Shown in pieces: positions 1-8,066 of a stretch of 14,504 nt of DNA. This stretch comes from SBAX01 sp964646605 (GTDB lineage Bacteria > Planctomycetota > Phycisphaerae > UBA1845), in the NCBI GenBank assembly GCA_964646605.1, contig CAZYEX010000071.1, positions 1 through 14,504 on the forward strand, in the 5' to 3' direction. How positions within the stretch are numbered: the first letter of the stretch is position 1; every line of letters begins with the position of its first letter. The notes under the pieces are model-generated. The model searched no databases. It was not told the DNA's origin and worked only from the letters and a program-made list of their open reading frames with translations. Made by a program: the position numbers and the translations under genes.

Positions 1-2
1 CG

Positions 3-1073
3 CAATCCGGACCGCAAGTCGTCGCCGACCGCTACACGTACCTTCCTTCGATGAGCCTCGCGCTACTGGCCGGGGCGGGGCTCGCATGCTGGTGGGCCCA
101 CAAAGAGGACGCGGGGGCGCTGGTGCGGCATGCGCCGGTCGTCGCCCTGGTCCTGATCGTGGGCTGCTGGGTCGCGCTCACGCGAGACCAAACACGAGTG
201 TGGCGAGACACGTACACGCTGTGGACGACGGTCGTCGCGCGGCGGCCCGAGACGTCGATCGCTCATGCCAATCTCGCTGCGGAGTTGAATGAACGGGGAG
301 AGTTCGAGCGGGGCCGGGATCACGCGCTGGAGGCTTTGCGACAACTTCCAGGCAATCGTACGGCCCATGCGGCGCTCGCCCATTCCATGCTCGAACTCGG
401 AGACTTGGACGCCGCCGAACGGCACAGCCGCATTGCCTTGGAAATCGCCGACCGCGTCGGGCGAATCGACACGCAAACCATGATCGGTCTCGCCATCGTG
501 CAGACGCGGCTCGGTCGCCTGGGCGAGGCCGAACGACTTTACCGCGAGGCTGTGAGGTTGGAGCCTCAGGTCGCCGACTGGCCCTTCAACCTCGGCGGAT
601 TCCTGGCCAGTCGCGGCCGGTTCGACGAGGCCCGCGCGGCCTTCGAGGAAACCCTGCGCCTGCAACCGGACTTCGCCAGCGCTCGCTTCCGACTCGGAAT
701 CGTCTGGTTGAACCTGGGCGATCCGCGAGCGGCGGTCGCCGTTTGGGAGGAGGGTTTACGGCAAGCGCCCGACGACCCCGAACTCGCGGCGCAGCTCGCC
801 TGGGTCCTGGCGACGTGTCGCGAGGACTCAATCCGCGACGGCGGGCGGGCCCTGGGCTTGGCGCGTCGAGCAGTCCAGAACGACGGCGTGGAAACCGTCC
901 GAGCGCACGAAGCCCTCGCTGCAGCCCTGGCCGAAACGGGTCGGTTCGAGGAAGCCGCCGATACGATCACCAGGCTGCTTTCCGACGAGGCGGTCACGTT
1001 GCCCGCAACCGTCGCCGAGCGGCTCCAAACCCAACTCGACACCTATCGCAGCGGACGACCCTTTCGCGAATAA
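3..1073 (+). CDS. TMTC-like TPR membrane protein, C-terminal part (5' end outside window)
   Basis: The reading frame is open from the left edge, so the gene starts outside the window. The ATG at 51 is internal: the codons before it read VADRYTYLPSM, and an ADRYxYLPS stretch is typical of TMTC-type GT-C glycosyltransferase-like membrane proteins just before their last membrane helices. Two hydrophobic segments follow, at about 54-110 and 140-180. From about 230 onward the protein is a run of tetratricopeptide repeats, with Ala/Gly/Leu helix patterns such as AHANLAAELNERGEFERG and PFNLGGFLASRGRFDEARA, roughly six units, ending in a short basic tail. TPRs mediate protein-protein contacts; whether the missing N-terminal part carries the catalytic domain cannot be seen. 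TAA stop at 1071. The partial, TPR-containing membrane call is secure; the TMTC assignment is an inference from a short motif. Confidence 0.8.
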   Translation, partial: QSGPQVVADRYTYLPSMSLALLAGAGLACWWAHKEDAGALVRHAPVVALVLIVGCWVALTRDQTRVWRDTYTLWTTVVARRPETSIAHANLAAELNERGEFERGRDHALEALRQLPGNRTAHAALAHSMLELGDLDAAERHSRIALEIADRVGRIDTQTMIGLAIVQTRLGRLGEAERLYREAVRLEPQVADWPFNLGGFLASRGRFDEARAAFEETLRLQPDFASARFRLGIVWLNLGDPRAAVAVWEEGLRQAPDDPELAAQLAWVLATCREDSIRDGGRALGLARRAVQNDGVETVRAHEALAAALAETGRFEEAADTITRLLSDEAVTLPATVAERLQTQLDTYRSGRPFRE

Positions 1074-1250
1074 AACCCTTCGGCTAGGAAAAATTCACAG
1101 GTAGAATCCGGGGGACTTGACGCCCGACCCGATCACGTCAGAATCGGCTAGCTCATTGGCGGTCCGCGTTGTAAGCTATTCATCTGGCGTGGTTTATGCA
1201 ACGGGCAGGAGGCCCGGCAGGCGCGGTGCGCGGATCAACGGCGGTCGGTT

Positions 1251-1255
1251 AGGAG
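1251..1255 (+). promoter_or_regulatory. Shine-Dalgarno AGGAG selecting the ATG at 1261
   Basis: AGGAG lies five bases before ATG 1261. The frame is open back to a TTG at 1117, but that extension has a low-complexity translation and no comparable ribosome site, so 1261 is chosen as the start. Confidence 0.7.
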
Positions 1256-1260
1256 TCTCT

Positions 1261-2604
1261 ATGTCTTCCCGAGCAGCGGCAGCGAAGAAGGATCGAATCC
1301 GGGTCATCATCCTGGGAGCGGCGGGGCGGGACTTCCACGATTTCAACGTCTTTTGGCGTAACGACCCGCGCTATGAGGTCGTAGCCTTCACCGCCGCGCA
1401 GATTCCCGACATCGACGGGCGGGTCTACCCCCCGGAGCTCTGCGGTCCGCGCTACCCCGACGGCATCCGCATCGAGTCCGAGGACAAGCTCCCCGATTTG
1501 ATTCGCGATCACGACGTGGACCAGGTAGTCATGGCCTACTCCGACCTTTCGCACGAGGAGGTCATGCACAAGGCCTCCATCGTCAACGCCGCCGGGGCGG
1601 ACTTCCGCATCATGGGCCACCACAACACCATGCTCAAGTCCACCAAGCCGGTCATCGCCGTCTGCGCCGTGCGGACGGGCTGCGGAAAAAGTCAGACCTC
1701 GCGGGCGGTCAGTGTGGCCCTGAAGTCGCTGGGGAAACGCGTGGCCGCCGTTCGCCATCCCATGCCCTACGGAGACCTCACCAAACAGATTTGCCAGCGC
1801 TTCGCGACCCTCGAAGACCTCGACCTGCACCATTGCACGATCGAGGAGCGCGAGGAATACGAGCCGCATATCCGCGCCGGCAACGTCATCTTCGCGGGGA
1901 TCGACTACGAGCGCATTCTGCGCGAGGCCGAGAAGGAAGCCGACGTGATCTTGTGGGACGGCGGGAACAACGACCTCTCGTTTTTCCGCCCCGATCTTTA
2001 CATCGTCGTGGCCGATCCGCATCGTCCCGGCCATGAGGTCCGCTACCACCCGGGCGAAACCAACGCCCGCATGGCCGACGTCGTGGTCATCAACAAGACC
2101 GGAACCGCCAGCCCCGAGAACGTCAAAATCGTCGAGCAGAACATCAAGCGCATCAACCCGCGGGCCAAGATCATCCACGCCAAATCACCCGTGTCGGTGG
2201 ACGATCCGGGGCGGATCAAGGGTAAACGCGTGTTGGTCGTCGAGGACGGGCCCACTCTGACTCACGGGGACATGAAGTTCGGCGCCGGGCACATTGCCGC
2301 GAAGGACAACGGGGCCAAGACCATCGTCGATCCCCGACCCTACGCCGTGGGAACGATCAAGAAAACGTTCGAGAAATACCCCCACGTGACCGAAGTCCTC
2401 CCGGCCATGGGATACGGCCGCAAGCAGATGAAGGAGCTGGAGCAGACCATCAACGCCGCCGACTGCGACCTCGTCCTGGTCGGCACGCCTATCGACCTTG
2501 GGGCTCTGCTCAAGCTCAACAAGCCCTACTTGCGGGTCACGTACGAATTGGACGACGCCTCGGTGTCGGCCTTGAAAAGCGAGATCAAGCGGGTTCTCGC
2601 GTAG
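1261..2604 (+). CDS. Cyclic 2,3-diphosphoglycerate synthetase-like P-loop protein
   Basis: The 447-residue protein resembles the family annotated as cyclic 2,3-diphosphoglycerate synthetase. In thermophilic methanogens this enzyme makes the intramolecular phosphoanhydride of 2,3-bisphosphoglycerate using ATP. An N-terminal Rossmann-like part (about 11-125) opens with RVIILGAAGRDFHDFN. A Walker A loop follows at about 138-144 (RTGCGKS) after the strand VIAVCAV. The middle region contains WDGGNNDLSFF, VADPHRPGH and VINKTGTA, the last reminiscent of a GTPase NKxx base-recognition motif. The C-terminal third (LVVEDGPTLTHGDMKFGAG, then VLVGTPIDLGALL) is typical of the family. The product is cytosolic. 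It converges with the next gene with only 10 bases between stops. A weak promoter-like TTGACG (1117) with CAGAAT (1139) lies upstream. Bacterial homologues are common, but their substrate is less certain than in the archaea, so the activity is inferred from family membership. Confidence 0.82.
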   Translation: MSSRAAAAKKDRIRVIILGAAGRDFHDFNVFWRNDPRYEVVAFTAAQIPDIDGRVYPPELCGPRYPDGIRIESEDKLPDLIRDHDVDQVVMAYSDLSHEEVMHKASIVNAAGADFRIMGHHNTMLKSTKPVIAVCAVRTGCGKSQTSRAVSVALKSLGKRVAAVRHPMPYGDLTKQICQRFATLEDLDLHHCTIEEREEYEPHIRAGNVIFAGIDYERILREAEKEADVILWDGGNNDLSFFRPDLYIVVADPHRPGHEVRYHPGETNARMADVVVINKTGTASPENVKIVEQNIKRINPRAKIIHAKSPVSVDDPGRIKGKRVLVVEDGPTLTHGDMKFGAGHIAAKDNGAKTIVDPRPYAVGTIKKTFEKYPHVTEVLPAMGYGRKQMKELEQTINAADCDLVLVGTPIDLGALLKLNKPYLRVTYELDDASVSALKSEIKRVLA

Positions 2605-2614
2605 GAAGGGGGAA

Positions 2615-3022
2615 TCACGATCCGCTCGGCGCGTCGGGCGTGCGCGTGGCGACGAACGTCCCGATGAGGGCGGCGACGGGCAGCAGCCGTTGAGTCGTGG
2701 GGTCGGCCTGAACCCCGAAGTTCTCCAGCGCCGTGGCCCCCAGCAGGAACAACGATTCCGGCGGACCGAAGACCACGACACAGGTGATCGTTTCGGGGAT
2801 CCCTTCGATCGTAAAGAGGGCTTCGCCGATCATTCGGCGGTCCTTGCGTCCATCCGCGAGGATAAAGTCCCGCGTCGCCTTCGGAACCAAGCCGATCTTC
2901 CTCGCATCGCCTTCAGGCATGTAACTGTACAAAGCACCCGTGTCCACCCAAAACCCATGAGCCAGGGATCGGGTCGAATCCTGGGGATTGGCGACGGTCA
3001 CCTGAACTTGGAACATGCCCAT
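2615..3022 (-). CDS. Retropepsin-like (clan AA) aspartic protease, small
   Basis: A 135-residue protein of the clan AA aspartyl-protease fold. The catalytic signature WVDTGA is at residues 25-30 (catalytic D27), followed by a flap region (DFILADGR), and the second hydrophobic motif LLGATALENFG is at 93-103. One lobe is the usual size for this family, which acts as a homodimer. The frame is open back to 3253, but the upstream translation is Arg/Pro-rich and not family-like. The start at 3022 (MGMFQVQVTV) is preceded by GAGAGAG about seven bases upstream and places the first beta strand at the N-terminus, as in relatives. No signal peptide is visible. The gene is divergent from serS and convergent with the upstream P-loop gene, so it is probably its own transcription unit. 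The substrate is unknown. The start codon is less certain than the fold. Confidence 0.75.
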   Translation of the reverse strand: MGMFQVQVTVANPQDSTRSLAHGFWVDTGALYSYMPEGDARKIGLVPKATRDFILADGRKDRRMIGEALFTIEGIPETITCVVVFGPPESLFLLGATALENFGVQADPTTQRLLPVAALIGTFVATRTPDAPSGS

Positions 3023-3267
3023 CGGTTTGCTCTCTCGCGGATCGCCCATTTCAGCGGTGGGCGCGAACCTCCGCACCTCCATTGTAGCGACCACTCGCCA
3101 CAAAACCAACTGCAAGGCGCGCCGATCTCCGGACTCCGGGGCTCGTCCGGTTGGCTTCCCAACCCTCGTGTGCGGGGGTATTCTTGGTCCGGGAAGGTGA
3201 GCGCGGGAACAAAGGCGCGACGTGCCCGTGGGACCTTCGACCCGATGGTACACGGCAAGGTTGACTC

Positions 3268-4599
3268 ATGCTCGATATCAAGTTCGTTCGAGAAAACGCG
3301 GACCTTGTCCGGCAGACCGCTGTGGCCAAGCGGATCGGATGCGACGTCGACCGCCTGCTCGCCGTCGATCAGCGCCGCCGCGAGTTGCAACTTCAACTCG
3401 ACACTCTCCGCGAACAAGTCAGGGAGGACGGCCAGCGCCTCGGTCTTCTTCGTAACCCCAAGTCCGACTGGTACAAGCGGGCCCTGGCCGAAGGAAAAGC
3501 CGATGCCGAAATCAAGGTCGAGGCCGAGCGCGTTCAGAAGGAACTTGGCGAAATCAAGCCCAAGATCAAGGAACTCGAGGACGCCGAGGGTCCGATTCTC
3601 GCTGAATACGACGCCTTGATGCTCACCGTTCCGCAGCCCGCGGATCCCGACGTTCCTCTCGGTAAGGACGAATCGGAGAACGTCGAGCTTCGCCGCGTGG
3701 GCGAAATCCGCAAGTTCGAATTCGAGCCCAGGGATCACGTGGCTCTTGGGGCGGAGCTGGGGATCATCGACATCGAACGCGGCGTCAAGCTGGCCGGCTC
3801 GCGGAATTACGTCCTCAAGGGCGACGCGGCGTTGTTGCACCAGGCCGTGCTGCGACTTGCGCAGGACTTGATGGTTGCGCGAGGGTTCACGCCGCTGGTC
3901 GTTCCCGTGCTCGTCAAGGAAGAAGTGATGTACGGCACGGGGTACTTTCCCGCGGGGCGCGATCAGGCGTATTTGTGCGAACGCGACGAGATGTCACTGG
4001 TGGGCACCGCGGAAGTCCCGGTGACCGCGCTGCACAGCGACGAAATCCTCGGCGAGTCGGACCTTCCTCTCAAGTATTGTGCCATGAGTACGTGCTTTCG
4101 CCGCGAGGCCGGCGCCGCGGGAAAGGATACCACCGGACTGTACCGTATCCATCTTTTCGACAAAGTCGAGCAGGTCATCGTCTGTCGAAACGACAAGGAA
4201 GAGAGCAAGCGTTGGCATCAGGAGATTCTGAAGAATGCCGAGGACGTGCTGCAAGCGCTGGGGTTGCCCTATCGCGTGGTGAACGTTTGCACGGGCGACC
4301 TCGGACAGGGGCAGGTGCAAAAGTTCGACATCGAGACGTGGATGCCTTCCCGCGGCGGGTATGGTGAGACGCACTCCGCCTCGCGGTTCTACGAGTTTCA
4401 GGCTCGGCGGTTGAAGCTCCGTTATCGCGACGGGGCGAAGAAGGTCCATTTTTGCCATACACTCAATAATACGGTGATCGCCTCGCCGCGTATCTTGATC
4501 CCGATCCTCGAACTTTATCAGAACCAGGACGGAACGATCGCCATCCCGGCGGTCCTGCGTCCCTACATGGGAGGTCGTGAGCGCATGGAGAAAACCTGA
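3268..4599 (+). CDS. serS: Seryl-tRNA synthetase
   Basis: A 443-residue class II aminoacyl-tRNA synthetase that charges tRNA-Ser (and tRNA-Sec where present) with serine in the cytosol. The N-terminal tRNA-binding arm is visible as two charged heptad helices at about 30-115. The catalytic core carries GTAEVP (246-251), class II motif 2 (CFRREAGAAG, 276-285, with R278/R279/E280, then GLYRIHLFDKVE), the conserved FQAR stretch (377-380), and motif 3 (TLNNTVIASPRILIPILE, with R408). Two spots differ from the usual bacterial consensus. The serine-site segment normally reading EISSCSNCxDFQARR is ETHSASRFYEFQARR, and motif 3 has NNTVIASPR where NGSGLAVGR is usual. All expected catalytic blocks are still present, so the protein looks functional. 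AAGG lies seven bases before the ATG. The length is normal for the family. Confidence 0.95.
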   Translation: MLDIKFVRENADLVRQTAVAKRIGCDVDRLLAVDQRRRELQLQLDTLREQVREDGQRLGLLRNPKSDWYKRALAEGKADAEIKVEAERVQKELGEIKPKIKELEDAEGPILAEYDALMLTVPQPADPDVPLGKDESENVELRRVGEIRKFEFEPRDHVALGAELGIIDIERGVKLAGSRNYVLKGDAALLHQAVLRLAQDLMVARGFTPLVVPVLVKEEVMYGTGYFPAGRDQAYLCERDEMSLVGTAEVPVTALHSDEILGESDLPLKYCAMSTCFRREAGAAGKDTTGLYRIHLFDKVEQVIVCRNDKEESKRWHQEILKNAEDVLQALGLPYRVVNVCTGDLGQGQVQKFDIETWMPSRGGYGETHSASRFYEFQARRLKLRYRDGAKKVHFCHTLNNTVIASPRILIPILELYQNQDGTIAIPAVLRPYMGGRERMEKT

Positions 4600-4678
4600 C
4601 AATGTGCGTTTTTGCGGCGCGACCGATGGAACCCGCGGAACCTTTCGTCGGTTCGCGTGTCCAAGTTCACGGACACCG

Positions 4679-4702
4679 CGCGCCGCTGCGAAGTGCGGCG
4701 CG
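4679..4702 (+). repeat. Perfect 8-bp hairpin just upstream of the DUF4139 gene
   Basis: CGCGCCGC (4679-4686) and GCGGCGCG (4695-4702) are exact inverse complements around an 8-base loop, TGCGAAGT. The element sits 77 bases after the serS stop and three bases before the AGGAGG ribosome site of the next gene. There is no T-tract after it, so it is not a classical terminator. It could end the serS transcript with Rho help, or shape the leader of the downstream mRNA. Confidence 0.6.
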
Positions 4703-4705
4703 AAT

Positions 4706-4711
4706 AGGAGG
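4706..4711 (+). promoter_or_regulatory. Strong Shine-Dalgarno AGGAGG
   Basis: AGGAGG lies eight bases before ATG 4720, the strongest ribosome site seen in the window. It supports the chosen start of the secreted DUF4139-like protein. Confidence 0.75.
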
Positions 4712-4719
4712 ATAGTGTT

Positions 4720-6258
4720 ATGAGATACGGATTCGTTCTGTGCGCATCCCTTGTAATGTCGACGACGATCGTCGGCGCAGACGAGGCCAAGGAATCGACA
4801 TCCCTTACCATCTACAGCACGGCTTCTCCCGGGGCCGTTCCCGCGGACTTGTACAAGCCCACGGGCGGGGCGGAGATCTACGGCCCGCAGTGGCGGCAGC
4901 AGATTCCCGGTTATGCCATCGTGCGCCAGGAGCGCCCCGTGACCCTCAAACAAGGTCGCACGGTGATCCGGTTTTCCGACGTCGCGGCGCAGATTGAGCC
5001 GACGACCGTATCCTTCGTCTCTCTGACCGACCCCACGGGCACGCGCGTGCTCGAACAGAACTTCGAGTTCGATTTGGTAAGTACGGCCAAGCTCATGCAA
5101 CGGTATTTGGATAAACAAATCACCGTCGAGCAGTCACTCGGCAACAACGTAGAGACATTCACGGGAACACTGCTCAGCACGGCGGGGGGGTTGCTTCTCA
5201 AGGGTGAGGATGGCGGAGTGCAAGTCATCAATGGGTATTCCAATGTACGATTCCCGGAGCTGCCCGGCGGACTCATCACCAAGCCGACGCTGGTATGGGA
5301 TGTTGCATCGGACAAGCCCGGCGAGCACAGGGCCCGCGTCGCCTACGAGACCAAGGCCATGACCTGGTGGGCGGACTACAATATCGTTTTCGCCGAGGGA
5401 AAAGACGCGAATAGCGGGACACTCGATGTGGGCGCTTGGGTCAGCATTATCAACCAGTCCGGAGCCGGATATGCCGACGCGAAGCTCAAACTCATCGCCG
5501 GCGATGTCCATCGCGCACCCCAGCCGCAGCGTGTGGCAGGGTATAGACAGAACCGTGCCATGGCGATGAAACCCGCTGAAATGGACGAAGGGTTTGAGGA
5601 GCGTTCCTTCTTCGAATACCACCTGTATACCCTGGGGCGCCCCTCTACGCTTCCCGATAATTCCACCAAGCAGATCGAACTGTTCCCCGCAGCGCGCGGT
5701 GTCCCGTGTGACAAAGTCTTGGTCTACTATGGTCTTGGCTCGTTGTACCCCATGTATGGCGACCCCATGACCGACCGTAACTTCGGTGTCCAGTCGAACA
5801 AGAAGGTGGACATCTATCTGCGCTTCAAAAACAAGAAAGAGATCGGCATGGGAATGCCATTGCCGTCCGGGCGCATTCGAGTGAGTAAGTTGGACACGGC
5901 CGATCAGACCCTGGAATTCATCGGTGAGGACACCATTGACCATACACCCAAGGACGAGGAGGTTCTGATCAAGCTGGGCAGTGCCTTCGACGTGGTGGGA
6001 GAGCGCCGCCAGGTGGACTTCTCGATAGACACCACGCGGAAGTGGATGGACGAAAAAATCGAGATCAAGGTCCGCAACCACAAGGACGAGAAAGTCAAAG
6101 TCATCGTCAAGGAAAACCTCTACCGTTGGACGAATTGGAAGATCACCGACAAGACGCATGAGTTCGAAAAGGTGGACTCGCGCACCATCCATTTCCCGAT
6201 CGAGGTCGAAAAAGACGGGGAAACGGTAGTTCGGTACTCCGTTCACTATTCATGGTAG
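4720..6258 (+). CDS. Secreted DUF4139-domain-like protein
   Basis: A 512-residue protein with a cleavable signal peptide: short basic N-terminus MRYG, hydrophobic core FVLCASLVMSTTIV, likely cleavage near VGA-DEA at residues 19-20. The mature part resembles the DUF4139 family. An N-terminal beta-rich region (about 25-190) has the stretch VIRFSDVAAQIEPTTVSF. A long beta-sandwich region (about 195-512) contains LVWDVAS, MTWWADYNIVF, WVSIINQSGAGYADAKLKLIAG, and near the end LYRWTNWKI and VRYSVHYSW. These are hallmarks of the family, whose biochemical role is not established; it is exported and probably an envelope or surface protein. It stands alone between serS and a convergent nitroreductase gene whose stop is 31 bases away. 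The ribosome site is AGGAGG. The family call is fairly firm; the function is unknown. Confidence 0.8.
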   Translation: MRYGFVLCASLVMSTTIVGADEAKESTSLTIYSTASPGAVPADLYKPTGGAEIYGPQWRQQIPGYAIVRQERPVTLKQGRTVIRFSDVAAQIEPTTVSFVSLTDPTGTRVLEQNFEFDLVSTAKLMQRYLDKQITVEQSLGNNVETFTGTLLSTAGGLLLKGEDGGVQVINGYSNVRFPELPGGLITKPTLVWDVASDKPGEHRARVAYETKAMTWWADYNIVFAEGKDANSGTLDVGAWVSIINQSGAGYADAKLKLIAGDVHRAPQPQRVAGYRQNRAMAMKPAEMDEGFEERSFFEYHLYTLGRPSTLPDNSTKQIELFPAARGVPCDKVLVYYGLGSLYPMYGDPMTDRNFGVQSNKKVDIYLRFKNKKEIGMGMPLPSGRIRVSKLDTADQTLEFIGEDTIDHTPKDEEVLIKLGSAFDVVGERRQVDFSIDTTRKWMDEKIEIKVRNHKDEKVKVIVKENLYRWTNWKITDKTHEFEKVDSRTIHFPIEVEKDGETVVRYSVHYSW

Positions 6259-6289
6259 GTGAGAATACTGCGGGGGATCATGACCGCTT

Positions 6290-7957
6290 TCACAATTCCG
6301 CATTCCGCATTCCGCCTTGCAAAGGATACGGCGGTAGCGTGGTGAGGCGGGAGTCGTCGACGTGTCCGCCGATGGTGAAATGGTATAATGACTGGTAGGC
6401 GTGACCCTTGAGTCCGAGGAGTTCATGGACCGGATCGTCGAAGAAGCACCCGATGCCCGTCGCCCGAACGCCCGCCGCCTCGGCTTCGAGGTATAGCACC
6501 TGGCCGATGACCCCGGTTTCCCAAAACAACCGGCGATAGAACCAAGCGCCGTGTTTCCGTAGCGGTTCCTCGAAGTCTGCAATCATACCCAGACTAAACG
6601 CACTGGCCCCGGCGATGTCCTGACCGCAACTCACCTGCGCAGCCGCCTGCCGCGCGTCGCCCGCCACGAGCATATACAAGGGTAAAAATGTCGGACATTC
6701 TGGCGGCTTCGTCCATGCGAATGTCGCATTACACGCCTCGCGCAGTTGCGATAGTTTGGATGGATCACGAACCAGGAAATACAGTCCCGGTTCTAGTCCA
6801 TCCACCAAGTGTACGAACAATGCCAAATGCACGCATACGGGCGGCCCCAACGTGTTCCAAGGCGTCCTGTCCCATCGCGGCAGGGTGCGATCGAGCATCA
6901 AATAGAACTGCGACGTCGTAATAGACGTACGCCCGTCAAAGGCCACCGCACTGCGCCGTTGACGAATGATCTGCGCCGCGCCGAGTGCGGGTCGCCGAAT
7001 GTCCATGGCCTCGGATAACCACTGCGATGGACTCTCCGCCACGGATGCCGTGATTTTGACACAGGCATCGGCAACCTGTACAATGCCCGGCCAGTCCACG
7101 TGATCGCGACTCAATGAGTTCGCCCGGCCCAACCAGTCACCGCCGGCCATCCGCTGTGCGATGGCGAGTGCGCCGTCCGCCGGCTCTACATTGGCGAGCG
7201 CGGTGGGACCGCTTGGCGCAACGGCGAGCAGCAGATCAGGCTGCTCGTGCTCGGCGCCGTCGAAGTCCCCGTCACGATCGACACCCAACAGTCCGCCGAG
7301 GTCCGTGTCCGATACGGCATTCAATGGACGCGCGCTCCACCCCAACATCGCCGCCGCCAACGACACCGCGGCCAGCGCATGCCCGGCATCGTGCTGACAA
7401 TACCGGTAGGCGCGCAGTCCATACTTCCAAGCCTCGCGCCAGTGAATCGATGTGAGTCCGACGAAGAAGGAACCCTCCGCACAGTGACGGGCGGCTCGAT
7501 CCCAAACTTCCGAAGAAAACTCCGTCCTCCGCTCCAGTGCGTGCTCTTTGGGAGAGTAATGATAGACCGCGGGCGCATCGTGCAGTCCAGGTATGGGACC
7601 GGCGACCAGGTAACCCTCTGTCGGATGCAGATTGCCGCTCGAGGGGTTGATGCGCAGCGCCCATCGTGACCCTTGGTATTCCTTCCACGCGGAAAGCGCC
7701 AGTGAGAACTCGAAAAGCCTCGATAGCGTGTCGCCATTGACCGGCTGCGGAGGAATCGCCCCTGGAGTATACAAGTCATCGTAGGTCGGCGATGCCGGCG
7801 CCTCGCTCAGTTGCAAACGATGCAGAGGCGCGCCGACGAAGCGGCGAAAAGGATTAGGCTGCGTCGCCCAGTCCAAGTAACCCAGGGAAGGCGCATAACG
7901 GTGGAAGTGATGTTTGGACTGCTCGTGATAATCAAATACAACATCGATGGCGTTCAT
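6290..7957 (-). CDS. SagB/nitroreductase-type flavoprotein with two nitroreductase-like domains
   Basis: A 555-residue protein with two tandem nitroreductase-fold regions. The N-terminus has the segment VVFDYHEQSKHHFHRYAPS and LDWATQPNPFRR, seen in stand-alone SagB-type dehydrogenase-like proteins. The first domain (about 90-255) contains INPSSGNLHPTEGYLV, a flavin-binding-type motif, and YCQHDAGHALAAVSLAAAMLG. The second (about 320-540) begins with IIRQRRSAVAFDG and ends with ATGIGCFFDDPVHELLGL and YQSLYHFTIGG. The family uses FMN in redox reactions; SagB members oxidise azolines, but no YcaO-type cyclase or precursor peptide is nearby, so that role is unsupported here. The ATG at 7955-7957 is chosen because the frame upstream runs through repeat DNA and the antisense of the next gene. 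The last residues (MRNAEL) are encoded by a TGCGGAA heptamer repeat, so the natural C-terminus may have been altered. Confidence 0.8.
   Translation of the reverse strand: MNAIDVVFDYHEQSKHHFHRYAPSLGYLDWATQPNPFRRFVGAPLHRLQLSEAPASPTYDDLYTPGAIPPQPVNGDTLSRLFEFSLALSAWKEYQGSRWALRINPSSGNLHPTEGYLVAGPIPGLHDAPAVYHYSPKEHALERRTEFSSEVWDRAARHCAEGSFFVGLTSIHWREAWKYGLRAYRYCQHDAGHALAAVSLAAAMLGWSARPLNAVSDTDLGGLLGVDRDGDFDGAEHEQPDLLLAVAPSGPTALANVEPADGALAIAQRMAGGDWLGRANSLSRDHVDWPGIVQVADACVKITASVAESPSQWLSEAMDIRRPALGAAQIIRQRRSAVAFDGRTSITTSQFYLMLDRTLPRWDRTPWNTLGPPVCVHLALFVHLVDGLEPGLYFLVRDPSKLSQLREACNATFAWTKPPECPTFLPLYMLVAGDARQAAAQVSCGQDIAGASAFSLGMIADFEEPLRKHGAWFYRRLFWETGVIGQVLYLEAEAAGVRATGIGCFFDDPVHELLGLKGHAYQSLYHFTIGGHVDDSRLTTLPPYPLQGGMRNAEL
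6296..6315 (-). repeat. Tandem heptamer (TGCGGAA)n, about three copies
   Basis: On the plus strand this reads as nearly three copies of TTCCGCA. It overlaps the final codons and abuts the stop of the nitroreductase gene. The same heptamer builds both arms of the inverted repeat at 7975-8061, beyond the other end of the gene. Confidence 0.75.
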
Positions 7958-7974
7958 GGGAAAAAGGCGGAAGT

Positions 7975-8061
7975 GTGAATGCGGAATGCGGAAGAATAGG
8001 AGCCGCAATGACGACGCGGGGAAGAGCTTTCCGCATTCGGCATTCCGCATTCCGCATTCAC
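7975..8061. repeat. Inverted repeat built of TGCGGAA heptamers
   Basis: The left arm, 7975-7993, is GTGAATGCGGAATGCGGAA. The right arm, 8043-8061, is its exact 19-base inverse complement, with two further heptamer-like units before it (8029-8042, TTCCGCA and TTCGGCA). The 49 bases between the arms contain no gene. The element lies in the 110-base gap between the nitroreductase start and the pterin dehydratase stop. Such heptamer arrays give the spurious translations MRNAECG and FRIPHSAF. A transcript could fold into a long stem; the dispersed-repeat interpretation is inference. Confidence 0.8.
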
Positions 8062-8066
8062 CGTTC

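Noticed and set aside
1117..1260. TTG-initiated N-terminal extension of the P-loop gene
   Set aside because: The added 48 residues do not resemble the family, and ATG 1261 has a well-placed AGGAG.
3149..3164. GGTTGG/CCAACC hairpin in the serS leader as a T-box or attenuator
   Set aside because: Six-base stem only; no T-box consensus, specifier loop or terminator/antiterminator pair is visible.
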